Shown here piece by piece: positions 51,764 through 60,828 of a stretch of 64,000 bases of DNA. The notes under the pieces were generated by a model. It had not been told where the DNA came from and searched no databases. It saw only the letters and a list, made by a program, of their open reading frames with translations. The stretch lies in contig NZ_DRFV01000010.1 of the NCBI RefSeq assembly GCF_011050365.1, forward strand, positions 62,001 to 126,000, written 5' to 3'. Each line of letters begins with the position of its first letter. Positions within the stretch are counted from its first letter, which is position 1. This DNA comes from Pseudohongiella sp. (lineage in GTDB: Bacteria; Pseudomonadota; Gammaproteobacteria; Pseudomonadales; Pseudohongiellaceae). The position numbers were made by a program, and so were the translations under genes.

Positions 51764-52862
51764 TCAACACCTCCTGCGCCTCAGTGTACTGGCGCAGTCC
51801 GTTTTCATCCAGAATCAGCGCCGCCATTCTTGCACCGCGACCGAATCCGCCACAGCCGGTATAGGTGGCCCGTACCTGCAGCACGACGATGCCGTCGTCA
51901 CCCAGTTTGAACAATGCTTCAGCGGCACGAAAACGAACCCACCAGTTGCGATCATCCACCAGAAAATTCAGCGCCGACAGACACTCCTGCATACCAATGC
52001 GGCCAGCCGCCTTGGCTGCGACCGCGCGCACCTGCCAGCTCATATCAGACAGGCCGCGCCGGACTGCGTCGCCAGCGGCAGGATGCTGCAGGGCAGACAA
52101 TGCGCGCAAGGCGGCTGCTCTCACTTCTGCATCTGCATCCCCGGCATAACGCAACAGCACGCCCAGCACCTGGTAATCGCGGGCGTCGACCATGGCTTCT
52201 GCAATAAGCAACTTTTCGGTAATGCCAAGGTTACTGTGCGCAGCCAGAGATATCAGGTGAGCAGGCGAGACCCTGGCAATGTCACGGAACAACGTGCGCA
52301 CATCACGTGATTTTGCCGCGATGGAGAATTTGAGTTTCTCCATCAGAACATCCAGATCTGGCAGTGCATCAATGACCAGCAAGGAATCGGCTGCGGCGAT
52401 GCGGGTTTCTTCATCCGGGTCATTCAGCGCTTTCAACAAGGCTTTTTCAGTTTTTTTATCGGGGAACATTTGCAGGGCGGCAGCGGCCAGGTGGCGCTGG
52501 CGACTGCGGCCCCGGGCCAGATCCTTTACGCACTCTTTTCTGAAGCTGATTCTGCGCAACAACTCCGCCAATCGGGTGCGCTCTTTACCGCGCACCAGAT
52601 GAAACAGGTCAATTGCAAGTTTGCGCAATACCGGCTTGTCACGACGGCGAAAGTCGAGCAGATTCTGCAGGTCAGCCTGATCCGGCTCGCTGTCATCCAG
52701 CATGTAACGAAACAGGATCTGCTGAATAGCTTTCCTGACCTCACTGTAACGTTTGGTCCTGTACTCATCTATGGCACGTCGAGCCACCAGCACCAGCAAT
52801 ATCAGCAGAGAAGCGCCAGCCAGCGCCCATGTCGCCAGCCATATCAGCTCCAGCAGGTACAT
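51756..52862 (-). CDS. Membrane-anchored HEAT-repeat protein
   Basis: This 368-residue protein has one N-terminal membrane helix (about 6-28), then an array of HEAT-like helical repeats with recognisable alternating units. Examples are ADSLLVIDALPDLDVLMEKL, AEVRAAALRALSALQHP and WQVRAVAAKAAGRIG. The repeats form a scaffold for protein contacts, perhaps bridging the synthase and the outer-membrane protein encoded next to it (inference). No enzymatic motif. Confidence 0.82.
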   Translation of the reverse strand: MYLLELIWLATWALAGASLLILLVLVARRAIDEYRTKRYSEVRKAIQQILFRYMLDDSEPDQADLQNLLDFRRRDKPVLRKLAIDLFHLVRGKERTRLAELLRRISFRKECVKDLARGRSRQRHLAAAALQMFPDKKTEKALLKALNDPDEETRIAAADSLLVIDALPDLDVLMEKLKFSIAAKSRDVRTLFRDIARVSPAHLISLAAHSNLGITEKLLIAEAMVDARDYQVLGVLLRYAGDADAEVRAAALRALSALQHPAAGDAVRRGLSDMSWQVRAVAAKAAGRIGMQECLSALNFLVDDRNWWVRFRAAEALFKLGDDGIVVLQVRATYTGCGGFGRGARMAALILDENGLRQYTEAQEVLNA

Positions 52863-52931
52863 AACACCTCCCGCCTGCTGCTTACGGCAGCCCAGGTGAG
52901 CCCATCAGACCAAAGGCGAACATGCATGTTA

Positions 52932-54320
52932 TTAATACCGGTAGGAGACACTGAGCCCGTAGTTTTCGCGGGAATACGAATTGCGCCTGTCATAACGGCC
53001 AGCGTTAAAGCGCAGCGCGACACCCGGCGTCGCTTGCCAAAGTACATAGGCATTGCGCGAGCGGGTGTCAGTGGTAATACGATTTTCGGTCTCTGCACCG
53101 TCGGCAATACTGGCACCAACCCTGAAACGGCCGCTGAGTTGCCAGTTGAGGCCCAGCATCCAGCTGACGCTGGTGTCGCTGTCTTCGTCACGCACCAGGC
53201 CCAACCCGGGTGTCAGCCAAAGCGCAGTGCCGGCGACGTAGTGCTCCAGATCAACACCCAGCCGCGACACCGTCCCGGTCCTGTAATCAGCTACTTGCAG
53301 CGATGGGGTGAGCAAAGTGGGTCCTACGTAGTCATTGCCTTCATTCAGGCGAACAGATACAGCACCGCGAAGCCGGTAGCGGGCAGAAAATTCACTGTCA
53401 CCACTGATTGCTGCGGAGAGTTGCCAGGGCAGCGCACCCTGCTGGTTACCCAGCCATCCCGCCTCGAATACGGTATCCCGGTTATCAAACCGGCGGTTGT
53501 TTTCCGCCCTGAGATAATACGTACTGTTGAGACTGCGCTGACGTCGGTACTCAATGAACTGATCCCGCCAGTGACTCAGCGCAACATCCCGAAAGCGGCT
53601 ATTGTCAAAACCAACAATCAATTCGTTAACCGGACCGGGCGGGCTCAGCGTACGTTCAACCCGCAGCCTGACATCAACATGGTCCGGTGCCAGCTGCGCC
53701 GCAGCCGCCAGCGCCTGCCGGGCCAGCTCATCCTGGCCCTGAGCGGCCCTGGCATCATAAAGCCCGATCCACGACTCCAGATCATTGTCATCAAGCATTC
53801 CTGCACGCTCAAAATACGTCACTGCCTGCCCCGGCCGCTGTTGATACAGCGCAATCCGGCCGGCCAGGTTCAAGGCCTCTATATTGTCCGGATGCTGCTG
53901 CAGTACCTCTGCCGTCTGCTCTGCGCCTTCGGCGAACAGGCCTTGAAAAGCACGCACCCTGGCACGGGCCAGGCGCAAACCTGTATCTTCGGGGTTTTGC
54001 GCCAGGGCCTCTTCCAGCAAGTCCAGCGCTTCGCTGTAGCGCGCCTGAAACGCGATCACCATGGCCAGCAGTGTCGCCACTTCGGTTTTATCCGGCGGAA
54101 TCGGGTAAGCGACACGCAGAGTTTGTTCGGCGGCCTCAAGCTCTCCGGCGTTGCGTTGCGTGACAGCCTGCTGAATGAGTTGGTCATAGTCCTGCGCCTG
54201 CAGGCTTGCTGACCCCAGACAGGCAAGCACAATGAGTAGCCATCGCGCCACAGGCACCGATACCTTGCTTTGGCAGCAGGTGCCCGCAGGCGTGGCGGCC
54301 AATTCTGATTGCATGGTCAT
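52932..54320 (-). CDS. TPR-YaiO-like outer-membrane protein
   Basis: The 462-residue protein has an N-terminal signal peptide (about residues 25-41 hydrophobic, ending LQAQ). A tetratricopeptide region (about 45-215) follows, with repeated units such as ALDLLEEALAQNPED and AVTYFERAGML. The C-terminal half is rich in alternating strands, ends in SVSYRY and matches the YaiO-type beta barrel. TPR plus barrel is the organisation of PgaA-like polysaccharide exporters. It overlaps the response regulator gene by four bases. Confidence 0.85.
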   Translation of the reverse strand: MTMQSELAATPAGTCCQSKVSVPVARWLLIVLACLGSASLQAQDYDQLIQQAVTQRNAGELEAAEQTLRVAYPIPPDKTEVATLLAMVIAFQARYSEALDLLEEALAQNPEDTGLRLARARVRAFQGLFAEGAEQTAEVLQQHPDNIEALNLAGRIALYQQRPGQAVTYFERAGMLDDNDLESWIGLYDARAAQGQDELARQALAAAAQLAPDHVDVRLRVERTLSPPGPVNELIVGFDNSRFRDVALSHWRDQFIEYRRQRSLNSTYYLRAENNRRFDNRDTVFEAGWLGNQQGALPWQLSAAISGDSEFSARYRLRGAVSVRLNEGNDYVGPTLLTPSLQVADYRTGTVSRLGVDLEHYVAGTALWLTPGLGLVRDEDSDTSVSWMLGLNWQLSGRFRVGASIADGAETENRITTDTRSRNAYVLWQATPGVALRFNAGRYDRRNSYSRENYGLSVSYRY

Positions 54321-54682
54321 TTCTTCAGTGCCCGTTCAATACGAAATAATAATTCATCTGGCGAAAATGGCTTGATCACGTAGTCGGTGATGCCCTGTTG
54401 CAAGGCCTCGATAACATCCTCCTCGCTCCATTGCGAAGCCAATACCAGAATGGGGATATCGCGACAGACGGCATCCTGCTTCAGGACTTTCACGATTTCA
54501 TGAGCATTACGCCCCGGCATCTGATAATCCAGAATCACAAGGTCGGGCGGTGACGCCAGGATCTGCTCCAGCGCCTCTTCGCCATCGTTAGTGCTGCGCA
54601 CGAGGTAAGACTTCCGCTCCAGACGGAACCGCAACAAATCAATCAGCAAAGGATCGTCATCGGCAATATAAACGTTAACCAT
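54317..54682 (-). CDS. Single-domain response regulator
   Basis: I choose ATG 54682 because AGGAGCAG precedes it; the frame runs up to 54700. The 121-residue receiver has Asp8-Asp9-Asp10, the phosphoacceptor Asp52 (LVILDYQMP) and the switch lysine in VIKPFSPDEL. It has no output domain, so it probably acts by protein contact on the downstream polysaccharide genes, with which it is co-transcribed. No kinase gene is adjacent. Confidence 0.88.
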   Translation of the reverse strand: MVNVYIADDDPLLIDLLRFRLERKSYLVRSTNDGEEALEQILASPPDLVILDYQMPGRNAHEIVKVLKQDAVCRDIPILVLASQWSEEDVIEALQQGITDYVIKPFSPDELLFRIERALKK

Positions 54683-54820
54683 CAAGCTGCTCCTGAACAC
54701 TCAAATCCCTGACTGTTTATTGTAACCGCCAGCGTCAGTCGATGATACCGCCCGGGTCTGCTAAACTCGATCGTACCGTCGTCCCAATCGCACAGTGACC
54801 CTAGTCGAGAGTAGCGCCCA

Positions 54821-56038
54821 TTGTCCACTCCTGCCCCCGAAGCAAGCAGTATCCCGCATGCGCTGCCCTCCCGCCCATCAATTTTGCTGCTCAGTGGCCT
54901 GGGCATACTTTGCACGATGGTCACCGTGGTTTTTGCCCGCCTCGCCTACGGCCTGGTATTGCCTGCCATGCGCGAGGATCTGGGGCTAAGCTACACACAG
55001 GCTGCCAACCTTGGCACGGTAACAGCCATGGGGTACCTGACACTGCTACTGTACGCCGGCGTTTTTGCCGGGCGTTTCGGCGGCAAGCGGGCGATAATGA
55101 CCGGGCTGAGCCTGGCCGCCACCGGTTTTTTGCTGTTAAGTCTGGTATCGGCCTATGGCTGGCTACTGTTAGCCATGACCCTGCTGGGTTTTGGCACCGC
55201 CTTTGCGTTTACCCCGCTGATATCGCTGCTGGGCAGCTGGTACCCTGACCGGCGCGGCACCGTTATCGGCTTCGCCAACAGTGGCGTAGGGCTGGGCATT
55301 CTGATCAGCGGAGCGCTGGTTCCCGCGTTGACCAATGCCGCCGGCCCCACAGCATGGCGCCTCGTCTGGGGCATCTTCTTTATCAGCGCCATGCTGACGC
55401 TGGCGTTGACTGCCACTCTGCTACGTGAGCCGCCGCGGCACGCTGAAGCCGTTAGCGTCCGACATGGCCTGGCCAGCGTATACCGTAATCGACATGTTGT
55501 GGTGATTGGCGCGGTTTACGGTATCCTCGGCGCTACCTATATCGTACAAACCCTGTTCATGTTCAGCTTCGCACTGGAATCGGGCGTTACTCCGATCACC
55601 GCGGGCAGACTGGTTGCGCTGATGGGCCTGCTTTCGGTAGTCGCCGGCCCGGCCTGGGGCTGGGCCGCCGACCATATCGGCCATGCCAATGCCTTGCTGA
55701 TTTGCATGCTGTTATCTTGCGTGGCTACAATAATGCCTGTCCTGCACGCTGAGACACCCGTCTTTGTATTGCACTATGTGTTGATGGGGGCATCGGTCAG
55801 TGGTTTGTTCACTTCGATACTGGCCGCCTCAACCAGCACCGTGAAGCAGCAGCATGCCGCCATGGCAGTCAGCTTCGTGACGGTGTTCTTTGCCCTCGGC
55901 CAATTGCTGGGACCGGCCATTGCAGGATTGCTGATCGACTGGCAACAGGATTTCAGACTGACCTTCAGCCTGAGCAGTATGCTGCTGATTTTTGGCGCCA
56001 TACTGGGCCGTTACAGCCGGAAATTTGTCACGCGGTAA
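54821..56038 (+). CDS. MFS transporter
   Basis: This 405-residue protein has about 12 membrane segments. Loop 2-3 carries the signature GRFGGKRAIMTG, and there is a GSWYPDRRGTVIGFANSG segment after TM5. The start is uncertain: TTG 54821 is the best available. It resembles the YbfB and oxalate/formate-type MFS branch; substrate unknown. Confidence 0.82.
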   Translation: MSTPAPEASSIPHALPSRPSILLLSGLGILCTMVTVVFARLAYGLVLPAMREDLGLSYTQAANLGTVTAMGYLTLLLYAGVFAGRFGGKRAIMTGLSLAATGFLLLSLVSAYGWLLLAMTLLGFGTAFAFTPLISLLGSWYPDRRGTVIGFANSGVGLGILISGALVPALTNAAGPTAWRLVWGIFFISAMLTLALTATLLREPPRHAEAVSVRHGLASVYRNRHVVVIGAVYGILGATYIVQTLFMFSFALESGVTPITAGRLVALMGLLSVVAGPAWGWAADHIGHANALLICMLLSCVATIMPVLHAETPVFVLHYVLMGASVSGLFTSILAASTSTVKQQHAAMAVSFVTVFFALGQLLGPAIAGLLIDWQQDFRLTFSLSSMLLIFGAILGRYSRKFVTR

Positions 56039-56114
56039 CTTGAACGTAATATTAGCTATGGCAGTTCTGCAGTAAAGTTTCAACGTGATATGCTCTTTTT
56101 AACAAATAGAGACA

Positions 56115-56912
56115 ATGTGGATATGCGAGGTTGTATTGCAAACCATCAAATTACATAACGCTGAGCCGCAGGAGCTGGGATGCAGCGGATGCCGGGACAA
56201 CGATGATAACCAGTTTGACCTGAGCTTTGCCTTTCAGCCCATCGTTCGCGCCAGTACCCGCGAAGTTGTATCGTATGAAGCCCTTGCCCGTGGCCCTGAA
56301 GGTCAGGGTTTTGCTTATGTGCGCGACCAGATCAACAACGACAATCTGTATAACTTCGACCAGACCTGCCGGGTCAGGGCGATTGAGCTGGCGACCAAAC
56401 TCAACATCAAAGTAGCCCTCAATATCAATTTCACGCCCAATGCCGTTTATCGCCCAGAGCTTTGCATTCGCACCACATTGGCAGCCGCCAGGGAATTCGG
56501 CTTTCCTGCGGAGAAGATTCACTTTGAAGTGACCGAAAGCGAGGAAGTCAGGGAAAAAATGCACCTGGTCAACATTTTTGAAACCTACAAAAAGCTGGGC
56601 TTCACTACCGTGATCGACGACTTTGGTGCCGGGTTCTCGGGTCTGAACCTGTTAGCCGAATTTCAGCCCGATTACATCAAGATCGACCGCGTACTGATTG
56701 ACTATGTTGACCAGCGACCCGCACGCCAGGCCATTATTCAGGGCGTGGTGCTGACCTGTCGGAAACTGAATATCGATGTGCTTGCGGAGGGCGTGGAGCG
56801 CGAAGAAGAGTATCGCTGGCTGGCCGGAGAAGGCATTGATCTGTTCCAGGGGTATTACTTTGCTTATCCGGGTTTCGAAACACTGCCGGAAGTGCCTGAC
56901 GACTTATTTTAA
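56115..56912 (+). CDS. EAL-domain cyclic di-GMP phosphodiesterase
   Basis: The 265-residue protein is an almost stand-alone EAL domain. Residues include Glu55 in YEALARG, the metal ligands in NINFTPNAV and HFEVTESEEV, the loop 6 DDFGAGFSG, IKIDRVL and AEGVEREEE. All catalytic residues appear present, so hydrolysis of c-di-GMP is likely. A GCSGCRDN pair of cysteines lies at 22-29. A strong terminator follows. Confidence 0.9.
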   Translation: MWICEVVLQTIKLHNAEPQELGCSGCRDNDDNQFDLSFAFQPIVRASTREVVSYEALARGPEGQGFAYVRDQINNDNLYNFDQTCRVRAIELATKLNIKVALNINFTPNAVYRPELCIRTTLAAAREFGFPAEKIHFEVTESEEVREKMHLVNIFETYKKLGFTTVIDDFGAGFSGLNLLAEFQPDYIKIDRVLIDYVDQRPARQAIIQGVVLTCRKLNIDVLAEGVEREEEYRWLAGEGIDLFQGYYFAYPGFETLPEVPDDLF

Positions 56913-56958
56913 TTCGACAAAGCCATCGAATAAAAACACTGGATAGAAAGCATTAAAT

Positions 56959-57006
56959 AAAAGCAAGAGGGGGCAGGTTGCCAGCAACCTGCCCCCTCTT
57001 GCTTTT
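56959..57006. terminator. Long bidirectional terminator
   Basis: A perfect 22-bp stem: AAAAGCAAGAGGGGGCAGGTTG (22 bases, first half AAAAGCAAGAGG) at 56959-56980 pairs with 56985-57006 around a CCAG loop. A-runs and T-runs at the ends suit termination from both sides, between the convergent EAL and TonB-receptor genes. Confidence 0.9.
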
Positions 57007-57028
57007 GTGAAGCGAGTGCTCCGCTCGA

Positions 57029-60000
57029 TCAGAACTGCATCAGAACACGAGCATACAAACGGCGACCACGACCATCAAACTGATATGCATCGTAGTTTAA
57101 CGCACCGCTGTAATGGAACGGAAGTTCGGCATTAAAGGCATCGTGCGCCCCTACCGTAAACAGGGTCGTACCCAGATTCCGGTTAGCCCACTCGTGCACG
57201 TAGTTGTACTGCAGATCGATACTGTGGTAGCTATCAATCTCTCGATTCACAATCGAACGCACATAGTCATTACCGTTCTCAAAGGTGTCTTCGTACGCCA
57301 GGTTATCATACGAGCCGACAAAACGGTTGATCATGGTTACGGTATGTTTCATGCTGGGGGCGGTCCAGCTTAGCGTCAGGTTGCCCTTTTTGTCAGGCAG
57401 CGAACGCACCAGCAAACCATCACCGGTGGTCCCTGCCGCATCAAACAGACCGGTTTCACGTAGCCCCAGCTCCAACCCGGGCACATCACTCAGCTTGTAC
57501 TGGTTAACGAATGTGAAATCAGAGGCGATACGGAAACGACCCATATCAGTATCCCAGGCGTAAGACGCCTTCAGGTCAACACCATCAGCAGTCACCTCGC
57601 CAGCGTTGATCGTGGCTGAACTGATGGTAATCAGGCTGCCGGTGGTGCTGCCAGCCGAGCGCACAACACCATCAACGACGTAGGTGCGCGGATCAACCAC
57701 ACAATCCAGACGCGACAATGGTATTACCTGACCAGAGGATGTTTTGGAAGCCTCCGGATCGTCACCCCACTGCGCTGACAGCGCCGCCGGATCACATGAC
57801 TGATAGGGATCCAGACCAGCATAAGCCGCACTGGGACTGCTGGCAATGGTGCCATTAACGACATAATTATCCGGATTGGCGGCAGCAACCTCAAACGCAG
57901 AAATTTCACCACCAATGGCAGAAATAGCCGGCTGTGGCATCACCCGGTCCTTGACCTCGAAACGCCAGAAATCCGCATTAAAGCTGAACCCCTGCAGGCG
58001 CCCCTGCGGTGTCCAGATGAATCCGGCACTGTAGGTGTTGGCGTATTCATTGCCAATATCCGGTGCCGGTGTCCCCACCGTATAGGTGGTTTCAGGCTCT
58101 GCATTGGCATTGGTCGGTGCGGCCATGCCGGCGCGGACAGCCTGGGCACTGATAGGGTCACGGAAAGTCACCTGGCCGGCTTCCAGCCCTTCCAGCTGAA
58201 CCCCGATATTAGGCGCCCGGAAAGACTGCGAGAAGGAGCCTCGCACCAGCAGGGAATCGGTGGGCCGCCAGCTCAAGGCCACTTTGGGTGTTACCTCGCT
58301 ACCGATCCGACCGCCGTAATCTTCGTAACGCAGGGCTACCTGGGACTCAACGCCGTTGAGAAATGGCAAGGACACTTCCATGAACGCAGCGTTGGTGGTA
58401 CGGGTATGATCGTAGTTAAAGATACACTCCGAGCACTCAAAGTTGTTGGACACATACTGGAATTCATTCGGCGTGCCATCCGCGCCGTAACCGGCAATTG
58501 CGTTAAGTCCCGGCTGATTCATCGCCGGTGCTATGGACGCAGTGCTCTGTTCACGGTACTGAGCGCCCACCGCAAACTGGGCGACACCACCCGCCATTTC
58601 AAACATCTCGCCGGACAGCACTGCATCAAACACACCCAGTTTATTGCGCTTGTCCGAGCGTCGTATGGTGGGTAGCATCCAGTCGACCAGCTCCTGTGAG
58701 TTGGCCAGATTGGGATCCGACTGGCGAGTCAGGAAGGGGTTATAGAACTCACATCCGCCCTGCCCCTGATTATTACTGGTCAGTGCCAACGATAACGACT
58801 CCCTGGTATTGAAGACAAAACCGGGAAAAAACAGCTGCGTCATACTGGCACCGACAAAATCCCAGCCCGTTGGAATAGCGGGTGATATATGCCCACGTGC
58901 GCTGAGGAAGTCAAAGTCCGGGACCCCATTGGGTGTACAGTTGGGGCCACCCAGGCCATTGGCCGCCAGGTGTGCACGATCACGCTGGAAGGTCTTGTAC
59001 TCAAGCTCAAAGCTGGTACCACTCCACGAATAGCTGACGTCGTAGTTGAAACGGCGGTTGTTGAAAGCAATAAATTCGCCTTTGAGCCCGGTCTGGACGC
59101 TCACCGCCTCCGTGCGGCTAACCTGGTTGCCACCGCCCATACGCGGCGAGCTACCGATATTGGGAGCGCCGTAAGACGGTACATTAATGCCGCCATTGCG
59201 GATATCGGTCGGGGCATTGGTGATGTCGGCTGCCGTGGGTCGCGCCAGCCCGATTGACGGCGCGAAATAACCCAGCTCCATGGGCTGACCAATCGAATAA
59301 CCACCCCAGGCCGGATTACCCACATGCGCACCGGGCTGAGCCAGGAACATGGTTGGGCCACGGGCGGAATAAGCCCCGGCGTCGGAGCGTTCAATGTCGC
59401 TGCTGGAGTATTGCGCAAAGGAATAGAACTCCACCGTGTCATTGAAGGCATGATTAAAGGCGCCTGCAACGCTGTCGCGCTCCATGCCGACATTGAGCAA
59501 TGACCATTGATAGGTATCTTCCCGACAACTGGCGCTGGGTTCACCCCGGTCTGCAGTCCGGGTACCGGTAAAATAAGGCGCGCCGTCTGCCGACGAGAGC
59601 TCGAAACACAACGGGTCAGTGTACCTGGGGTCCGCGTTACCACCTTCCGCCACCGCCTGCGCCATCACCTCCTGATTCAGATATGCAGAGTTGACGTTGG
59701 AACCAAACGCCGCATTTGCCAACGGTGTTCCAAAACCACCCACGGTGCCGGTAAACTCAGACCGCTCATCAAAATACCGTGCCGCACTGATAGGAACAGG
59801 GTCCCGACGGAACATTTCACCAGACAACACAAAATGCGTAGAACCGGAATCATTGGCCCAGCCCCAGATGGCACTGAGGGTGCGATCCTGGTTGCCCATG
59901 TCTTTTTCAATAGCCTGAATATCACCATACAGTTCCAGTCCTTCAAACTGGGTACGCATGATGACGTTGACCACACCGGCCACCGCATCAGCGCCGTAGA

Positions 60001-60496
60001 GCGCCGAGCCGCCATCGGTCAGCACCTCCAGGCGCTCAACCATGACCAGGGGAATGGTGTTGATATCAACAAACTCACCGCCGGTTGGCGTGACCGTCGC
60101 AGCCGGCGCCATGCGTTTACCATTGATCAGCGTCAACGTAGAGTTCTCACCGAGGTTTCTCAGGTTGATATTGGCCATACCGGAGGTCGCGCCCATTTCT
60201 GCGATGCCACCGTCCGAGCCTTCGTTGCTGATAGAGCCAGAGTTAACTTCGAGGTTTTTGATAACGTCCCAGATCTGGGCCGCGCCCTGCGCTTCGATGG
60301 ACGCTCTGTCCACCACCTGCACCGGTGATGGCGCATCCAGCGGGCTGCCACGAATGTAGGAACCGGTGACAATGACTTCTTCGACTTCGGATTCTGCGTT
60401 GTCCTGTGCTTGAACAAGACCAGGCAGGCAGGCTGCACTCGACATGACCCCGGTAAGCACCAGAGCTTTTCTTCGGAAACCAGGCCACTTAGACAT
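57029..60496 (-). CDS. TonB-dependent receptor
   Basis: The 1155-residue outer-membrane receptor has a signal peptide, a TonB-box-like EEVIVTGSYIRGSPLDAP segment, a plug domain (about 50-180, with NLRNLGENSTLTLINGKR) and a large beta-barrel ending in Phe (VLMQF). It is larger than most siderophore receptors, like the big receptors of marine gammaproteobacteria and Sphingomonas relatives. It is closely similar to the receptor encoded upstream, so the pair arose by duplication. Ligand not deducible. Confidence 0.92.
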   Translation of the reverse strand: MSKWPGFRRKALVLTGVMSSAACLPGLVQAQDNAESEVEEVIVTGSYIRGSPLDAPSPVQVVDRASIEAQGAAQIWDVIKNLEVNSGSISNEGSDGGIAEMGATSGMANINLRNLGENSTLTLINGKRMAPAATVTPTGGEFVDINTIPLVMVERLEVLTDGGSALYGADAVAGVVNVIMRTQFEGLELYGDIQAIEKDMGNQDRTLSAIWGWANDSGSTHFVLSGEMFRRDPVPISAARYFDERSEFTGTVGGFGTPLANAAFGSNVNSAYLNQEVMAQAVAEGGNADPRYTDPLCFELSSADGAPYFTGTRTADRGEPSASCREDTYQWSLLNVGMERDSVAGAFNHAFNDTVEFYSFAQYSSSDIERSDAGAYSARGPTMFLAQPGAHVGNPAWGGYSIGQPMELGYFAPSIGLARPTAADITNAPTDIRNGGINVPSYGAPNIGSSPRMGGGNQVSRTEAVSVQTGLKGEFIAFNNRRFNYDVSYSWSGTSFELEYKTFQRDRAHLAANGLGGPNCTPNGVPDFDFLSARGHISPAIPTGWDFVGASMTQLFFPGFVFNTRESLSLALTSNNQGQGGCEFYNPFLTRQSDPNLANSQELVDWMLPTIRRSDKRNKLGVFDAVLSGEMFEMAGGVAQFAVGAQYREQSTASIAPAMNQPGLNAIAGYGADGTPNEFQYVSNNFECSECIFNYDHTRTTNAAFMEVSLPFLNGVESQVALRYEDYGGRIGSEVTPKVALSWRPTDSLLVRGSFSQSFRAPNIGVQLEGLEAGQVTFRDPISAQAVRAGMAAPTNANAEPETTYTVGTPAPDIGNEYANTYSAGFIWTPQGRLQGFSFNADFWRFEVKDRVMPQPAISAIGGEISAFEVAAANPDNYVVNGTIASSPSAAYAGLDPYQSCDPAALSAQWGDDPEASKTSSGQVIPLSRLDCVVDPRTYVVDGVVRSAGSTTGSLITISSATINAGEVTADGVDLKASYAWDTDMGRFRIASDFTFVNQYKLSDVPGLELGLRETGLFDAAGTTGDGLLVRSLPDKKGNLTLSWTAPSMKHTVTMINRFVGSYDNLAYEDTFENGNDYVRSIVNREIDSYHSIDLQYNYVHEWANRNLGTTLFTVGAHDAFNAELPFHYSGALNYDAYQFDGRGRRLYARVLMQF

Positions 60497-60699
60497 GGAT
60501 ATTCCCCCTGTGATTATTATTTTAGGAACGTACTGCTCTACTCGTCATTAGCTAAAGCAACTCGCTACTTCACCGGCGTGCCTTCCGTGTTTTACCGGTA
60601 CATCAGGGAATCAGGGAAAACTGTATCCAATTGACACGGGCAATGCAATCATATTTGAACTCGTTCACAATTTGAGACAGAGAACGCTGCAGCCATAAA

Positions 60700-60728
60700 A
60701 AAAGCCCGCCAGAGGCGGGCTTTTTTTA
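60700..60728. terminator. Bidirectional terminator between TonB receptors
   Basis: AGCCCGCC (60703-60710) and GGCGGGCT (60714-60721) form an 8-bp stem with an AGA loop. An A-run lies on the left and a T-run on the right. It separates the two receptor transcripts. Confidence 0.88.
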
Positions 60729-60734
60729 TGCGGG

Positions 60735-60823
60735 GTTAAAGGAGACGGAGGGCGGGTATGGGGGCGGAGGGGTTTGCGTTGCAAATCCTGTCTCCGTCGC
60801 CTTTCTCCTCCGCCCCCTTTAAC
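60735..60823. repeat. Imperfect 43-base inverted repeat, purine-rich arm
   Basis: Two 43-base arms, 60735-60777 and 60781-60823, begin and end with matching sequences (GTTAAAGG...GGTTTGC against GCAAATCC...CTTTAAC) around a GTT loop. Internal positions are about half paired, many as G-T. The left arm is purine- and G-rich and the right arm is pyrimidine-rich. It lies just after the receptor stop at 60829. Confidence 0.6.
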
Positions 60824-60828
60824 CTCTA

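Noticed and set aside
52470-54212. A 580-residue plus-strand open frame opposite the HEAT and YaiO genes
   Set aside because: Both antisense genes have clear domains and overlaps; the long frame is a by-product of high-GC codon use.
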